Origin: Cydia pomonella
Lineage: Eukaryota; Arthropoda; Insecta; Lepidoptera; Tortricidae
NCBI RefSeq assembly: GCF_033807575.1
Contig: NC_084711.1
Span: forward strand, 1,860,001 to 1,924,000
Reading direction: 5' to 3'
DNA: 64,000 nt
The notes below the pieces were generated by a model, which saw nothing but the letters and a program-made list of their open reading frames with translations, made no database searches and had not been told where the DNA came from. Of this stretch, positions 42,926 to 53,395 are shown one piece after another (the first letter of the stretch is position 1; each line of letters starts with the position of its first letter). The translations under genes and the position numbers were made by a program.

Positions 42926-44890
42926 ATATATGTTGAATTTTATTAAGCGTTAATGCGACGACGAATAGGCCAAATTTAATCATAGTCAAATAAAACCGTT
43001 TTCTGAAACAGACATGTTAAATAGTAATCTCCCAAAAAATCTTAATCCCAAAGTAAAAACTCTCCTAACCGGACACTACTTACAAAACTTACTAAATCTG
43101 ATTACAATTAAGCAGTAAAATAGCCGGGCAAAAACACCGACTTAGCCCCGTCAATCGTGACGCAGGTCCGAACCGTGACACGAGCCCGGGAAAAAGTGAC
43201 GCCGGCTAACATGACGCATGACCGCGGGAAAAACCCCCGGATTTGCTGCCCTCCGTCATTCCGGGATGTAGTGCGGTGTCGAGATTTCGAGGTGGATCTG
43301 AGATGCGTGATTGAAAAACGTGATGTGATTGGGTAAGGGGCGAGCTAATGAGGCACGTCGTCTAATACCATGGCACTAATCCATGGACAGCATTTAGGTG
43401 ACCACTAATTCAATTGGAACTCGATCTGATTCATGAACAGGGGACGCGGACTGTCTTATTAATAAAGAAACCTCGTAGATTTTTTTATCTCTATGCCTTA
43501 TCTTATGAAAAATAAGAAGGCAACTCAATATAAGTATATTGTTTCACATACAATATTTTGATGCAATATAAGTTGGGAAGTGTTTCTACTGTGTACTTAA
43601 ATTGGAATTTATGACAGTTTATTAATTTCCAAATTATTATAATTTCATAGTCACATATGTTCAGTAGATAATTAAAGTTTCCAACAAACATATGAAGTCC
43701 ATTACTGAATTACATCGATTAATTAACTCTTGTAATCATTAAATCAATTAACGTCCCTCCATCACCGGAACAATCAACCGGTGAAATGAAATCATTACAC
43801 CGGCAACCGCGAGCGTTAAATCGAGAATTATTGCAACATTAATTCTACTAGCGAATATCCGAAACCATACATTTATTAGGCATTTATTCAAACTCAGGAC
43901 GGCAAAGCCCTCCCGAAACGCTAAGCCACAAAATATGAATTTATCGCTATGCCCAATATGGAGTTGAGAAACAAATTATAAAGCTCGTATTTTATTTAAG
44001 CCATTTTTATAAGCTAGTGTTTTTTTTGAGACACGCCGCACATAATCTAATATTTTTTTCTACTCGTCGATTTGCATGGTTGAATTAAGATTTCGTATAC
44101 CAAACTATAACTGCGTACTTTTCAGGTATGGGCTCCCAACTCAACTATAATATTTATTTTGATATGCTGCACTCAACTATAGATAGATAGATAGATTGAT
44201 TTATTTATTGGTACTAATCATACACTGTCAACATTGGTCAAAAAATACCAATTACGTGCCGCCGCGCTCCCATAGAAAACTCACGGGCGCGGGGCGAGAC
44301 TAAATAGTCGCGTGTTTATGTCTTTTGTATTACATTATTGCCTACTGAGATATTTACCAATTTTCATTAATTATTTAGGTATTATAGTAAAAAAAAGTAT
44401 TATTTTAGATGACTCGTAGAAAATGTATTGTACACAGTAATTATATTTAAGCCTTTCATTTTCGTACCTTACTTAGGCAACTCAGCAATATTCGTTGTAA
44501 TAATAATATAATAATCTCTATATTATATCACGATTGTATAGATAAAATACTATTATAGTTTTATGTATAGAGTAGAATTCACGTATAAGTTGAACCGCCA
44601 TCAAGTATTTACAGCGGTCGAGTTTTGTATTAAGCGCCCTTATTAAGTTAAGCAAATTTCAAGATCTTTGAATATTATCGGGTTCAAATTAGCCTCATCC
44701 TCTGAATAATTCGAAAGCCCTCCACGTAACTGAAAACACCAATTTGTAAATATTCAATCCAATTCTAGAACAGAACGAAACTCGTTTTAGACGCGAACTA
44801 ATTTATACCTAATACGGCAAATAATGATCCCTATGCTAGTTTTTCAATCTTCTTTTTGTAAGGCTTTATTTGAAAAAAATAATTGACAAA
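42926..44890. other. repeat-poor stretch with a GC-richer patch, no gene seen
   Basis: 43130-43260 is GC-richer and has several GTGACG/CGTGAC words. An (ATAG)n run at about 44181-44205 is followed by TTGATTTATTTATTGG, which could be a LINE tail in reverse. No gene is supported. Confidence 0.4.
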
Positions 44891-45139
44891 CAACCCGATT
44901 CGAAGAATGAAATATGATAACGATAAATTCTGGTTTAGATAAGTTCTCATTTAGATATCGTTTGTATGTCGTATAATTGACAGAAGCAGCTTGATTCGGG
45001 CAACCAATGTCACTTTGACGTTAGAAATATCGTATTGAGATCACAGCAGAATAGAAATAAACGTAAATTTTGACATGTCGTTTAGCTATCGATCTTTTAA
45101 AGATCTTTCCGAAATGTAATCTTTCTTCGAATCGGGCCG
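44891..45139. mobile_element. MITE family B copy
   Basis: Termini CCCGATTCGAAGAATGAAAT and TTTCTTCGAATCGGGCC. The interior shares TTTAGATATCGTTTGTATGT, CGTATAATTGACAGAAGCAG, TGTCACTTTGACGTTAGAAA and TTTTGACATGTCGTTTAGCT with 52897-53168. Confidence 0.8.
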
Positions 45140-45914
45140 AAAAAAAATGTTTCTACCGTATTTTTACTACTTAGATGATACAATTCTAAATAAAATTTGT
45201 GTTAAACTTCCCAAAAAAATGTTTACAGACATTTTACGTGACAGATTTTCCATTATAAAACGAACTGTCATAGATTATCATTCGCCGCATCAGGCATAGA
45301 TAACAAGTTTAGGACAAATGAGATTCACCCGCTATTGTTTGCGACTCATTATTTTTGAAATAAGAACGTCAAAGAGATGACCCGGAGGAGCGCCAACTTC
45401 TGGCGACCATAACTACAAGGCCTCAACACACTTAAGGCGGCAACAAATTTCCTCCAATTAAATCCGTGTAGAGGGTCCATGGAGGGTTCCATTAATTAAA
45501 CCGGCTCTTGAGCCCCCTCGGTCCTGAGGGCCACCTCTTCTGCAGGCTCCACTCAACATAATCGCGGACCAAAATTATGCCCTTTGATTATCTATGGAAT
45601 CGCGCCGCCTTAATTGTGCTTGCATAATCTGCGGTCTAGTTGTAAAAGTTAGTGGGGGCGACGGGGCGGAAGGTTGCATGGCATTGAAAATAAAACGATT
45701 TGCAAACTCTACACAATTTGTCTGCGTTCCCTTAAGCTTGACTGGTAGCGATTGTTAATTATGGTAAGCTCAACTAAGGATAAGTTCCCTTTTGTGCAAT
45801 AAAGATTAAATAGGTACTTAGATAAATTGTAAATTTAGAACGTTTATCAATTGCGTATGCAATGTATACTGTATTTCCTAATCGAAAAACGCAAATTTAC
45901 TGCCTTGAGCTATT
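45140..45914. other. low-copy stretch with a LINE-end trace, no gene seen
   Basis: At 45770-45812, AACTAAGGATAAGTTCCCTT followed by TTGTGCAATAAAGATTAAAT is a LINE 3'-end remnant in plus orientation. 45380-45660 is GC-richer unique sequence with no family resemblance. Confidence 0.45.
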
Positions 45915-46022
45915 TCAGGGTGCAACGCAGCGAAACGCAACTGCCACTGTCGCACTTATATGGAAAAGTGATAGAGAGAGATGACTACGCTACGCAATGG
46001 AGCGTTAACGATTGGCACGTTG
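45915..46022. mobile_element. MITE family D copy
   Basis: AGGGTGCAACGCAGCGAAAC, GCAACTGCCACTGTCGCACT and GTGATAGAGAGAGATGACTA. Reverse orientation relative to 38229-38355. Confidence 0.6.
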
Positions 46023-46072
46023 GTTGGTTGGTTGGTTGGTTTTTTGGTTGGTTGGTTGGTTGGTTGGTTGGG
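46018..46072 (+). repeat. (TTGG)n microsatellite
   Basis: About a dozen TTGG units with one T-rich interruption. It generates the Trp/Leu/Val-rich reading frames seen across it. Confidence 0.9.
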
Positions 46073-46144
46073 TAGATCAATTTGTAACGTACACTGACAC
46101 ATTCTTTGATACATTCTTGTTATTTAAGATTCCTGGTCCTTTCA

Positions 46145-46262
46145 GACGAATTCGAAATCACACTAACATCATAATGATATTTGAATCATGTCATTTAGCT
46201 ATCGTGAGACAAGTACGAAAATGCATGATAACTGAATGACATCAGTACCCCTAGTGTAAATT
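46145..46262. mobile_element. MITE family A copy
   Basis: GACGAATTCGAAATCACACT, ATCATAATGATATTTGAATC and ATGTCATTTAGCTATCGTGA match family A. The right end merges with the next MITE. Confidence 0.6.
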
Positions 46263-46427
46263 TAATCGACATCATAACGTGACGAACGCGTTTGCGTTAA
46301 GTGTCATTTTGTATAGGATTTTGAGTTTCCAAAACGTCCCGCTTGGCGCGCTCTTTCTAAATCACATACAAAATGAGACTAAACGCAAATGCGTACGTCA
46401 CGTTTCGAAATCGAATTTATTTACACT
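46253..46427. mobile_element. palindromic MITE with about 60-bp inverted termini
   Basis: Left AGTGTAAATTTAATCGACAT pairs with right AAATCGAATTTATTTACACT. Pairing continues through AACGTGACG / CGTCACGTT, CGTTTGCGTT / AAACGCAAATGCG and CATTTTGTA / TACAAAATG. The core is CCCGCTTGGCGCGCTC. Confidence 0.75.
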
Positions 46428-47280
46428 TATTTACACTGTTAGAGAGTAGTTATTAGGTTTATTCGTTGCGGTATAATTTATGTCCCAAAAAATAAAAATA
46501 AACTGCCCTTTTTGCAGTTTAATGCTGCATATTTCTCAGCACCTACGTATAACCGCATATTTATTAAACAAACCAATTACCCATAGAGCATTAACGAAAC
46601 AAAAAAAAACTAAAATAGCTACACCAAAATACTTACTAAAATAACCAGGTGAGTTTACGAAAAAGACGTAACGTGGTTTCTAAACGGCATGTAGTTGAAT
46701 ATATCGCCCGATAAATGACGTGGTAAACGGCGCATGTCGCCAGTCGAGACTGCCCAGACAGATGACCCAGGAAGCCAATACTAACTTTGTCAAAAATATA
46801 AGTCAATTTTAACCACTAACTTAATCACACGCTAAAGGACGTGGTTAACAGTAGTGCCAAACCAGTCAACCAAGACCCTAACAGATGACCCAGGTCATGA
46901 ATTAATCCGAATAATTAATTCAGACACGTGTCGGCTCGTCAGTAAGACGTCATTTCATTAACGCGCCGATCGGATGTCATTAGCGCCTCCATTAGTGTCT
47001 GCAGTTGTCAATTTGTCTCTGACAATGCATCGAGACATCGTGGTTTGAGAATGCTAGCTCTGGTTAGCGTCTTATGATAGTTTTTGTAGTTTTATTTTAT
47101 TAAGCAACTTAATAAGTCCTTATTTATTAATTACACAATACACATTAAAATTAAATATGAACTTAATTAATGAATACTAATACAATATTTATAAAATATA
47201 CCCACCTAATATCATCCCATCGTCAAGGTCGTATCAAAACGTATCAAGAAGGTGGAAATAAATAGTTATTTGTGTCCCAA
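46428..47280. other. repeat-poor stretch, no gene seen
   Basis: Unique sequence. CAGATGACCCAGG occurs twice (about 46759 and 46884). No gene is supported. Confidence 0.4.
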
Positions 47281-47450
47281 GGGAGGAAAAGTAGGACATT
47301 GAGTGCCGCGTGTAAACACGCGGGATGGAATGTCCTACGATTCCTCCCGTGGTGCGCATACTATTTTTCTGTTTGACGGAGGCGGAAAGCGGCAACTTCG
47401 TTTGGCGCAGCGGGAGCAAAGTTGACGCTTTCCGCCCGGGGGACAGAAAA
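47281..47450. repeat. two adjacent long multi-segment hairpins
   Basis: Hairpin 1 (47281-47348) pairs GGGAGGAA/TTCCTCCC, GTAGGACATT/AATGTCCTAC and CCGCGTGT/ACACGCGG. Hairpin 2 (47365-47450) pairs TTTTCTGT/ACAGAAAA, GCGGAAAGCG/CGCTTTCCGC and CAACTT/AAGTTG. Both keep perfect segments separated by unpaired bulges. It is probably a small palindromic transposable element or a pair of them; the family is not identified. Confidence 0.75.
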
Positions 47451-47826
47451 GGATATTTAAATATTTTGCAAGCACGAGGGGTACCTAAGTATCCTTAAAT
47501 ATATTTTTTTACCTGAGTGCATTTTTTAACCCAAACGGTAAATCATATCTCATAAAATCAACTAATATTATAAAACAACGTAAGTCACGTGAGTATTAAG
47601 GTGTCGTTTGGATTTTAACCGCAGCTGAATTACTGTTGCGACAATACTGCGTTGGCGTTGATACCACCACAGTAACGTTACAACAGTAAAGCAGCTCCAG
47701 TTGGTATCTGAACATCAACTTAAGTATGACAGCCAATTCATACTTAAAATAATTATATAATCGCCATTGACTGCAGTTACTAAACCAGAAGGTATGGGCC
47801 TGTCAGGCTATACTATTGTACGTATC

Positions 47827-47976
47827 CGGTCAATTCTAACGTACACTTTTAACAGACTGACATCTAACTGATCGTGCATTTCGCTTGTACTTAGCCGTAC
47901 ATCTATTGGCGCGGGCGAGACAAATGATAACTAAATAATATGCTTCAAATGTCAGTGTATACGTTCTAACTGGCCT
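47827..47976. mobile_element. MITE family A copy
   Basis: GGTCAATTCTAACGTACACT on the left and CAGTGTATACGTTCTAACTG on the right, with an internal GGCGCGGGCGAGACAAATGA core. Confidence 0.7.
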
Positions 47977-48032
47977 GTATCGTTGGCCTGCATGTCTTAA
48001 AATAAAGCAACAATAGTTATTTGTTTTACAAC

Positions 48033-48670
48033 GGGGCAAAGTCTTTGTTTAACCTCGTGCTAATTGATACTCGAACAACATTCGTAAGAGCGTAGCGAGT
48101 GGTTCGAAAAGTGTTATCTTGAGCGTTGCGACGGTTTCAAGGCACGAGGGTTAAACAAACTTTGCCTCCGAGTGAAATACAAAAATTTTCACTACATCAA
48201 CGCGAGGAAAATACTAACTATGAAATACCATCTCCAGATTTAATGTGTTTTTAACCATAGAGACTATACATCTCTATTGTATTGTAGTAATTATTTATTT
48301 TAAGATTATTATAATGTAATGTTTACCCAGGTATTGGCTGTTGTATTTATAAATGTTGTTATGTATTATTCATGTCACTATATGATGTTACTATAAATGT
48401 TGTATTGACTTGTAAAAGGGCCCTTGAGGCCTACTTGCAGAATAAATTTTTGAATTTTGAATTTTGACCAAAAAATCAAACCAATACAAATTCAAATGAA
48501 CGTAATAAAAAGTAGTCATTCAAAATCATTATTTAAAAGTCAATTCCACCAGCTAAGATAAGGAAACAACTCAAAATTTTCATCTGATTACTTTGCCCCA
48601 CATGTGGATAAAATGCAACTTTCTCATTAGTTTTTGAACAATCAAGAGGGCCTTTACCACCTAGTGTGGT
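48033..48670. repeat. dispersed repeat, copy 1, interrupted by a LINE tail
   Basis: Starts with GGGGCAAAGTCTTTGTTTAACC, paired with GGTTAAACAAACTTTGCC near 48150. It ends with AACTCAAAATTTTCATCTGA, ACTTTGCCCCACATGTGGAT and GAGGGCCTTTACCACC. The same order of blocks occurs at 49258-49520. The LINE tail at 48260-48475 lies inside this copy. Confidence 0.7.
48260..48475 (+). mobile_element. LINE 3' end with (TTTTGAA)n tail
   Basis: AAAGGGCCCTTGAGGCCTAC and TTGCAGAATAAATTTTTGAA end in repeated TTTTGAAT units. AGGCCTAC-TG and AATAAA closely before a TTGAA-type repeat are shared with the end of the full-length LINE (63750-63795), suggesting a related family. Confidence 0.7.
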
Positions 48671-49257
48671 AAAAGAAATAAACGCATACTACGTAGCGGC
48701 TACATAAGTATAAAAAGACCTGCAAATAAATGGCAAGCACGAGTAGCGTAGAGCAGATAAAGGTAGCGGAAGCCGGAGCGCCCCGAACGACAGCCGCCGC
48801 GTCCGTTTCCGCCGCCGCAGTCGGGTCGCGGCGTGTGAATAAGAAATATTGAAATTCGAATGCGAGACTGTTTACCGTTAGGCTTTTGTTTTTAACCGAC
48901 ACGCTTTTTTCGCGATAAGTAACTAAACAGAATTGGCACGGCGCCATTAGTCGGGGTGTTTGTGTTCGATAAACATTCGGCACTTTGTCAGCTTGATTCT
49001 GTTTAAGACGCTGTGTCAATAAATGTAGGTTTGTAAATAACAGTGTGAGAAACACTTTAATGCGTTTTGAAAGGGCGAGTTTTGATGAAAATTTCAATAA
49101 AGGCTACTTGAATATACCCATGCTGCAAAAATAATGAAAACTTCAGATATATTATCCCTTCGACCTCTCACTTTGTATAATGGTCTCTATGACAGTCTCC
49201 TCAAGTATCTTTTGGGCTGAATTTAAAATATAATTGAAGAATAGTTACTTGTTTCAC
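48671..49257. other. GC-rich patch of uncertain nature
   Basis: 48750-48840 is unusually GC- and CpG-rich for this window. On the plus strand a 40-codon frame starts at 48731 (alanine-rich, then GSRRVNKKY and a stop) with a possible GTGAAT donor near its end. TATAAAAAG at 48709 is too close upstream to drive that ATG. On the minus strand a 147-codon frame (48654-49097) crosses the same DNA. Neither is recognised. A host first exon or promoter is possible but unproven. Confidence 0.3.
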
Positions 49258-49520
49258 AAGGGGCCAAAGTTGTTGTTTAACACTTGTACTAATATTGATA
49301 CGAGCAAGCGAAAGATTCCAAAATTGAACAACGAGCGTAGCTAGGGTTAAACAAACTTTGCCTTATATAATATAAAAAAAGTCAATTCTACCAGGTAACA
49401 TTTGGAAACAACTCAAAATTTGCATCTGATTACTTTGCCCCACATGTGGATAAAATGCAACTTTCTTATTATTTTTGAATAATCAAGGGGGCCTTTACCA
49501 GTTGAAGTGGTTAAAAGTAT
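49258..49520. repeat. dispersed repeat, copy 2
   Basis: GGGGCCAAAGTTGTTGTTTAA and GGTTAAACAAACTTTGCC, followed by AACTCAAAATTTGCATCTGA, TTACTTTGCCCCACATGTGG and AGGGGGCCTTTACCAG. Same block order as copy 1, without the LINE tail. Confidence 0.7.
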
Positions 49521-52309
49521 GTTTTTACCGTATTTTACTACGTACGCTCCATTTCTAAAAAAAAAAATATGCTGAACTTCCAGAAGATGTTTAACTTGAC
49601 AACTACTCAATATCAAAATGAACTGTCATCAGGACCATCATTCTTCGACGCGAGAAGTCAAAAGAGTAAGCGTCACTTTATTATCAGCTTTTATTTTCAT
49701 AAACGTTTTTTTTATATCAAAATAGCTGTCAATTTAAAATGACAGGCTATTAGTAAAGTCTTTAAATACCTAACAAAATTAGAAATTGAACTGGTAAAAC
49801 TGTCAACATTAAACATTGCACGAAGAATTAATATCTTTATCGACGCAGGTAGTAATAGTAACCTTACTGAACAAAAGCTGTACGGTCTACATACCGCACA
49901 TTGCCATCTCAGCGAAATTACTTACAATTCCGTAAAGCAATAAAATACGAGTCAGTTCAGGTTCATAATTAGCACCCATCACGCGTGTCCTCGTTAACAC
50001 TATCATACACAATATCGCGCTTTTATAGTTAAAGTATTTTTGTATCAATAAACTGTTTACTTTAAGCAATATTGTGAGTTATCATTAAATTACGCAACCA
50101 ACACAACATTATTGGTGTATGAGGCACTAGCAGAACATACAAAAGTCTTTTTTTCAATTCAGATATTTCACTAACAACGGGGTCTGACGTCACTCTCAGA
50201 CTTCAGTCGTGAGCAAACTTCGTTTTTCTAGAGCCGTCTCCGAACCTAATTAGGGAATTTGATATAAAATAGGGCTTACTCCTCTTAAATCCCATATTAG
50301 ATTTAGTCGGCAAATCTTATTAATCCAAATGTGATTTAGGTATGTTTTTGGGTACTCATATACTTAATTAGGATAAGGTGCTTAAGGTGAATCGTATAAA
50401 GCAGTGGAGCGTATATGGAATACGAAATAAACAGAATTATATGAATAAAAGCAGGCGTTTCTATTTATGTTTTTGTTCTGCTTAAGCTTGTAATACATAT
50501 AGTACAGAAAAGCCAAATTATTTGTGGGAAATCAATTTAAATGCGTTTCTGGTCTAAGTACATAATGTTTAAGACATTTGTGACAGCAAATAGATTTTAT
50601 TTTCATATTTTATACTTCAAATTAGCATTTTCACCTAATTTGATCAATCTCTGCTATATCCTTCTCAATCAAATGTTTGGAAATGTACAAATAGATTATT
50701 CACTTGCATTATTGAACACTTCTAAGAACCCTTCGTTACACGTTATTACAGCGGTGACCTCCTACACTATCAAATCATCTGCATAATATATTATTATCGA
50801 TGCTCCAGCGAGCGACTAATGGACCTTTGTGTCCATATTAACCGCCCGGGGGAGCGATTTCGTCGGCTCTATGCATTTGACTGCTGATATGGTATCTGTG
50901 TAAATTGAGTAAGTCAAGCGATACTCTATGGGTAGGTCAATGCGGCCAAAACCATCGTACAGTAAACTGCGCACACAAGCGTTTTTTTTCCGAAAACAAT
51001 ACACAAGTGATAATTTCTTTAACAAATTAGCGATGGCTTTTAGTTTGAGCAGTCAAACTGTTGGTTGTAGCTGTTGGTAGCCACATACGAAACTGGACGT
51101 AAAGGCCAATATAAGTTTTAATTAATCAATCTGTTTCCAGTATGATACTGATCTGTCCGTGTCAAAAATATATAGGTAGTTAACCGCAGACGGTCTCATC
51201 GCTAAAACGGCAAACAGCTTTTGGGTATAGCTTAACTTTGAGGTATAACATTAAAACTTATTTTAATCAAATTAGGCATACGTAGACAGTTTAAACAGAC
51301 TAGTCTATTTTTGGAAATCCAACCCGTAGGAGGAGGCAAAGGAAATGACAGGCGAAATCCCACGCGAGCGTAACCACAAAACAGCGAATATATGTACCGT
51401 ATTATAGGTATTCACATAAGTATTAGTATCCTAGACGCTGATGCTTGAACCGAAAATCGTTTCTCAAGTGGTTAATATTAGCATGAAGACTCATTAGGTG
51501 CTCGATGAGGCTTCAATATTGTGTAAACTTCAATAGCAATATAGCCTCACGTAAACATGTTATAGATAAAAAAAAAGCTTAAAATGCACTATAGTCTGCA
51601 TCTGCAGAAATAGATAAACTCTTGTATTTAATGACACAACATGACATAAAACATTTCATTTTATACTTACTGAATCAGAATGAATTTACTTATAATTTAT
51701 CTACATATTTTTTTCTAATGTAAAATTTATTAACATATACGTAATTATGATGACATGCACGACTTGTAACTACTATAAACTAACCTATTCAATTGCTTTT
51801 GTGTTTAATTTAGTTTAAACCTAATGTTGCATGATAATTTTTACTTTATTTAGTTATTAAGTTTAGGATTAAGTAACATGTCCCATATTGTATGCCCTAA
51901 GACTAAAATATAAGATCTTTATGTACTCATGAACATGATAAAACAATGGATTAAATGAATAATAATAATAATAAGAAAAAAAAGTATAATCATAAGGTGG
52001 GTAGGTTGTTTAATTTTCAATATTAAACCTATTTTAAATAACGCCAGCAACTTACAACTTAACGTCCAAGCGTATTTTTAACAGCTTAGCGCACACATGC
52101 AGTAGAAGGTAACAAGACAAGGCTTAACGCGAAAATTATTTTAGCCTTTCTAATTAGCTCGCACCACGAGCTTACAGATAATATTCTTAATTTAGTTTTA
52201 GCTTTTGTTCGCACCTAAAACCGTTAGATTAATTAAAATTGGTGCGTTTAGATTTTTGATAAAAGGATGCGTTGTCCACATATATTGTAGTAGCTTTTTC
52301 TTATCTGTG
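49521..52309. other. AT-rich low-copy stretch, no gene seen
   Basis: At 51101-51168 there is a weak resemblance to the left end of MITE family A (AAGGCCAATATAAG and ATGATACTGATCTG). An (AAT)n run lies at about 51958-51974. Short frames are unsupported. Confidence 0.4.
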
Positions 52310-52507
52310 ACAGCTACAATAAGGAATAAACTGTCACCCGAGGTATTCCCGGACCGATATGATCTTTAAGCCTCCAAGAAAAGAGCGTACTCCCATCTTA
52401 AATTCCGGCAAAGCAATTGCAACTCCTCTTACAGGGGTTCATGGGCGATGGAAATTGCTTACCATCAGGCGTTTCGTCAGTTCGTTTACCTCCTATATCA
52501 TAAAATA
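52310..52507 (+). pseudogene. LINE ORF2 C-terminus and 3' end, diverged
   Basis: Translation gives LSPEVFPDRYDL, a stop, then KKRAYS, matching the fragments at 33269 and 33587. It continues through GCTTACCATCAGGCGTTTCG to the terminal CTCCTATATCATAAAA motif. Confidence 0.7.
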
Positions 52508-52734
52508 GTAAAGGTTTTGCAAATTTAAGATATTAGGTACAGAGGTTTTTTACTGTTGAAAGTCGTTAAAGCACCATTCTCACTAATACCTAAAATATAA
52601 GATACAACGAAATAAATTAAGTTTGAGTTACAGAGAGCTTTTCAACTTTTCATACAAGTACATTTGAACAAACTACGACGAATTTGAAAACGGTTCGCTA
52701 CAACCAACTTTAAGATAAACTACGCCACAATATC

Positions 52735-52866
52735 AGTAGGCCTAAGATGATCGGTTCTTTATCATTTATCACTATGCCTGTCACGTTCTAACAAGTATGT
52801 AGGTGCGAAAGGGACAGGCATAGTGACAGGTGATAAAAATGGAACTATGCTGCCACCGCAGCTTTA
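52735..52866. mobile_element. imperfect palindromic MITE
   Basis: TTTATCACTATGCCTGTCAC pairs imperfectly with GGGACAGGCATAGTGACAGG around an AACAAGTATGTAGGTGCGAA loop. I recognise this as a common lepidopteran repeat core. Confidence 0.6.
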
Positions 52867-52896
52867 GGTACCGAACTTTTGACGACCGGTGGCCTA

Positions 52897-53168
52897 CGGC
52901 CCAATTTGAAGAATGAGATACGATAACGATAAGTTCTTCTTTAGATAAGTACTCATTGAGATATCGTTTGTATGTCGTATAATTGATAGAAGCAGCTCGA
53001 TTCAGGCAACCTATGTCACTTTGACGTTGGAAATATCGTAGATAGATCTTACTGGGATCACAGTAGAATCGAAATAAACGTCAATTTTGACATGTCGTTT
53101 ACTTATCGATCTTTTAAAAATCTTTCCAAGATCTTAAACGCGGTTTAATCATTCTTCGAATCGGGCTG
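52897..53168. mobile_element. MITE family B inserted in a SINE
   Basis: Termini CGGCCCAATTTGAAGAATGA and TCATTCTTCGAATCGGGCTG form an imperfect inverted repeat. CTA precedes and TTA follows; removing the element with one TA restores the S1 SINE sequence GGCCTA-TGGGTAGTGA. The duplication is therefore TA or TWA; an extra T on the right leaves this open. Confidence 0.8.
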
Positions 53169-53213
53169 TTAATGGGTAGTGATCCTGCCTATGAATCCGA
53201 TGGTCCTGGGTTC

Positions 53214-53320
53214 TGATGAAAATCTTTATTTCAGGCAAATAGTGGCCCATAGATAAATACCTTAAAACTAGCATACCAAATATATCATTTATTTTGTATT
53301 TGTAACATAGAAAACATAGC
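53214..53320 (-). mobile_element. LINE 3' tail inserted in a SINE
   Basis: On the minus strand it reads CCACTATTTGCCTGAAATAA and AGATTTTCAT, a LINE 3' end with its AATAAA signal next to the junction. It separates the SINE B-box region from its body. Confidence 0.6.
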
Positions 53321-53395
53321 ATATCTGTGTGATGAGCATAGATATTTGTTCCTGAGACATGGGTGTTTTCTATGTATTGAAAAAATTATGTTCAG

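Larger units (their letters stand above)
52876..53395 (+). mobile_element. SINE (family S1) broken by two later insertions
   Basis: The head begins TTTTGACGACCGGTGGCCTA (to 52896), is interrupted by a MITE B (52897-53168), resumes TAATGGGTAGTGATCCTGCC to CCTGGGTTC, is interrupted again by a LINE tail (about 53214-53320), and resumes TCTGTGTGATGAGCATAGAT, TTTGTTCCTGAGACATGG. The order matches intact S1 copies. Confidence 0.8.

Noticed and set aside
46012..46239. Trp/Leu/Val-rich 75-codon protein
   Set aside because: It is generated by a (TTGG)n microsatellite and continues into a MITE.
48654..49097. 147-codon minus-strand frame
   Set aside because: Its low-complexity alanine region comes from a GC-rich patch and its ends run through a dispersed repeat; no family resemblance.
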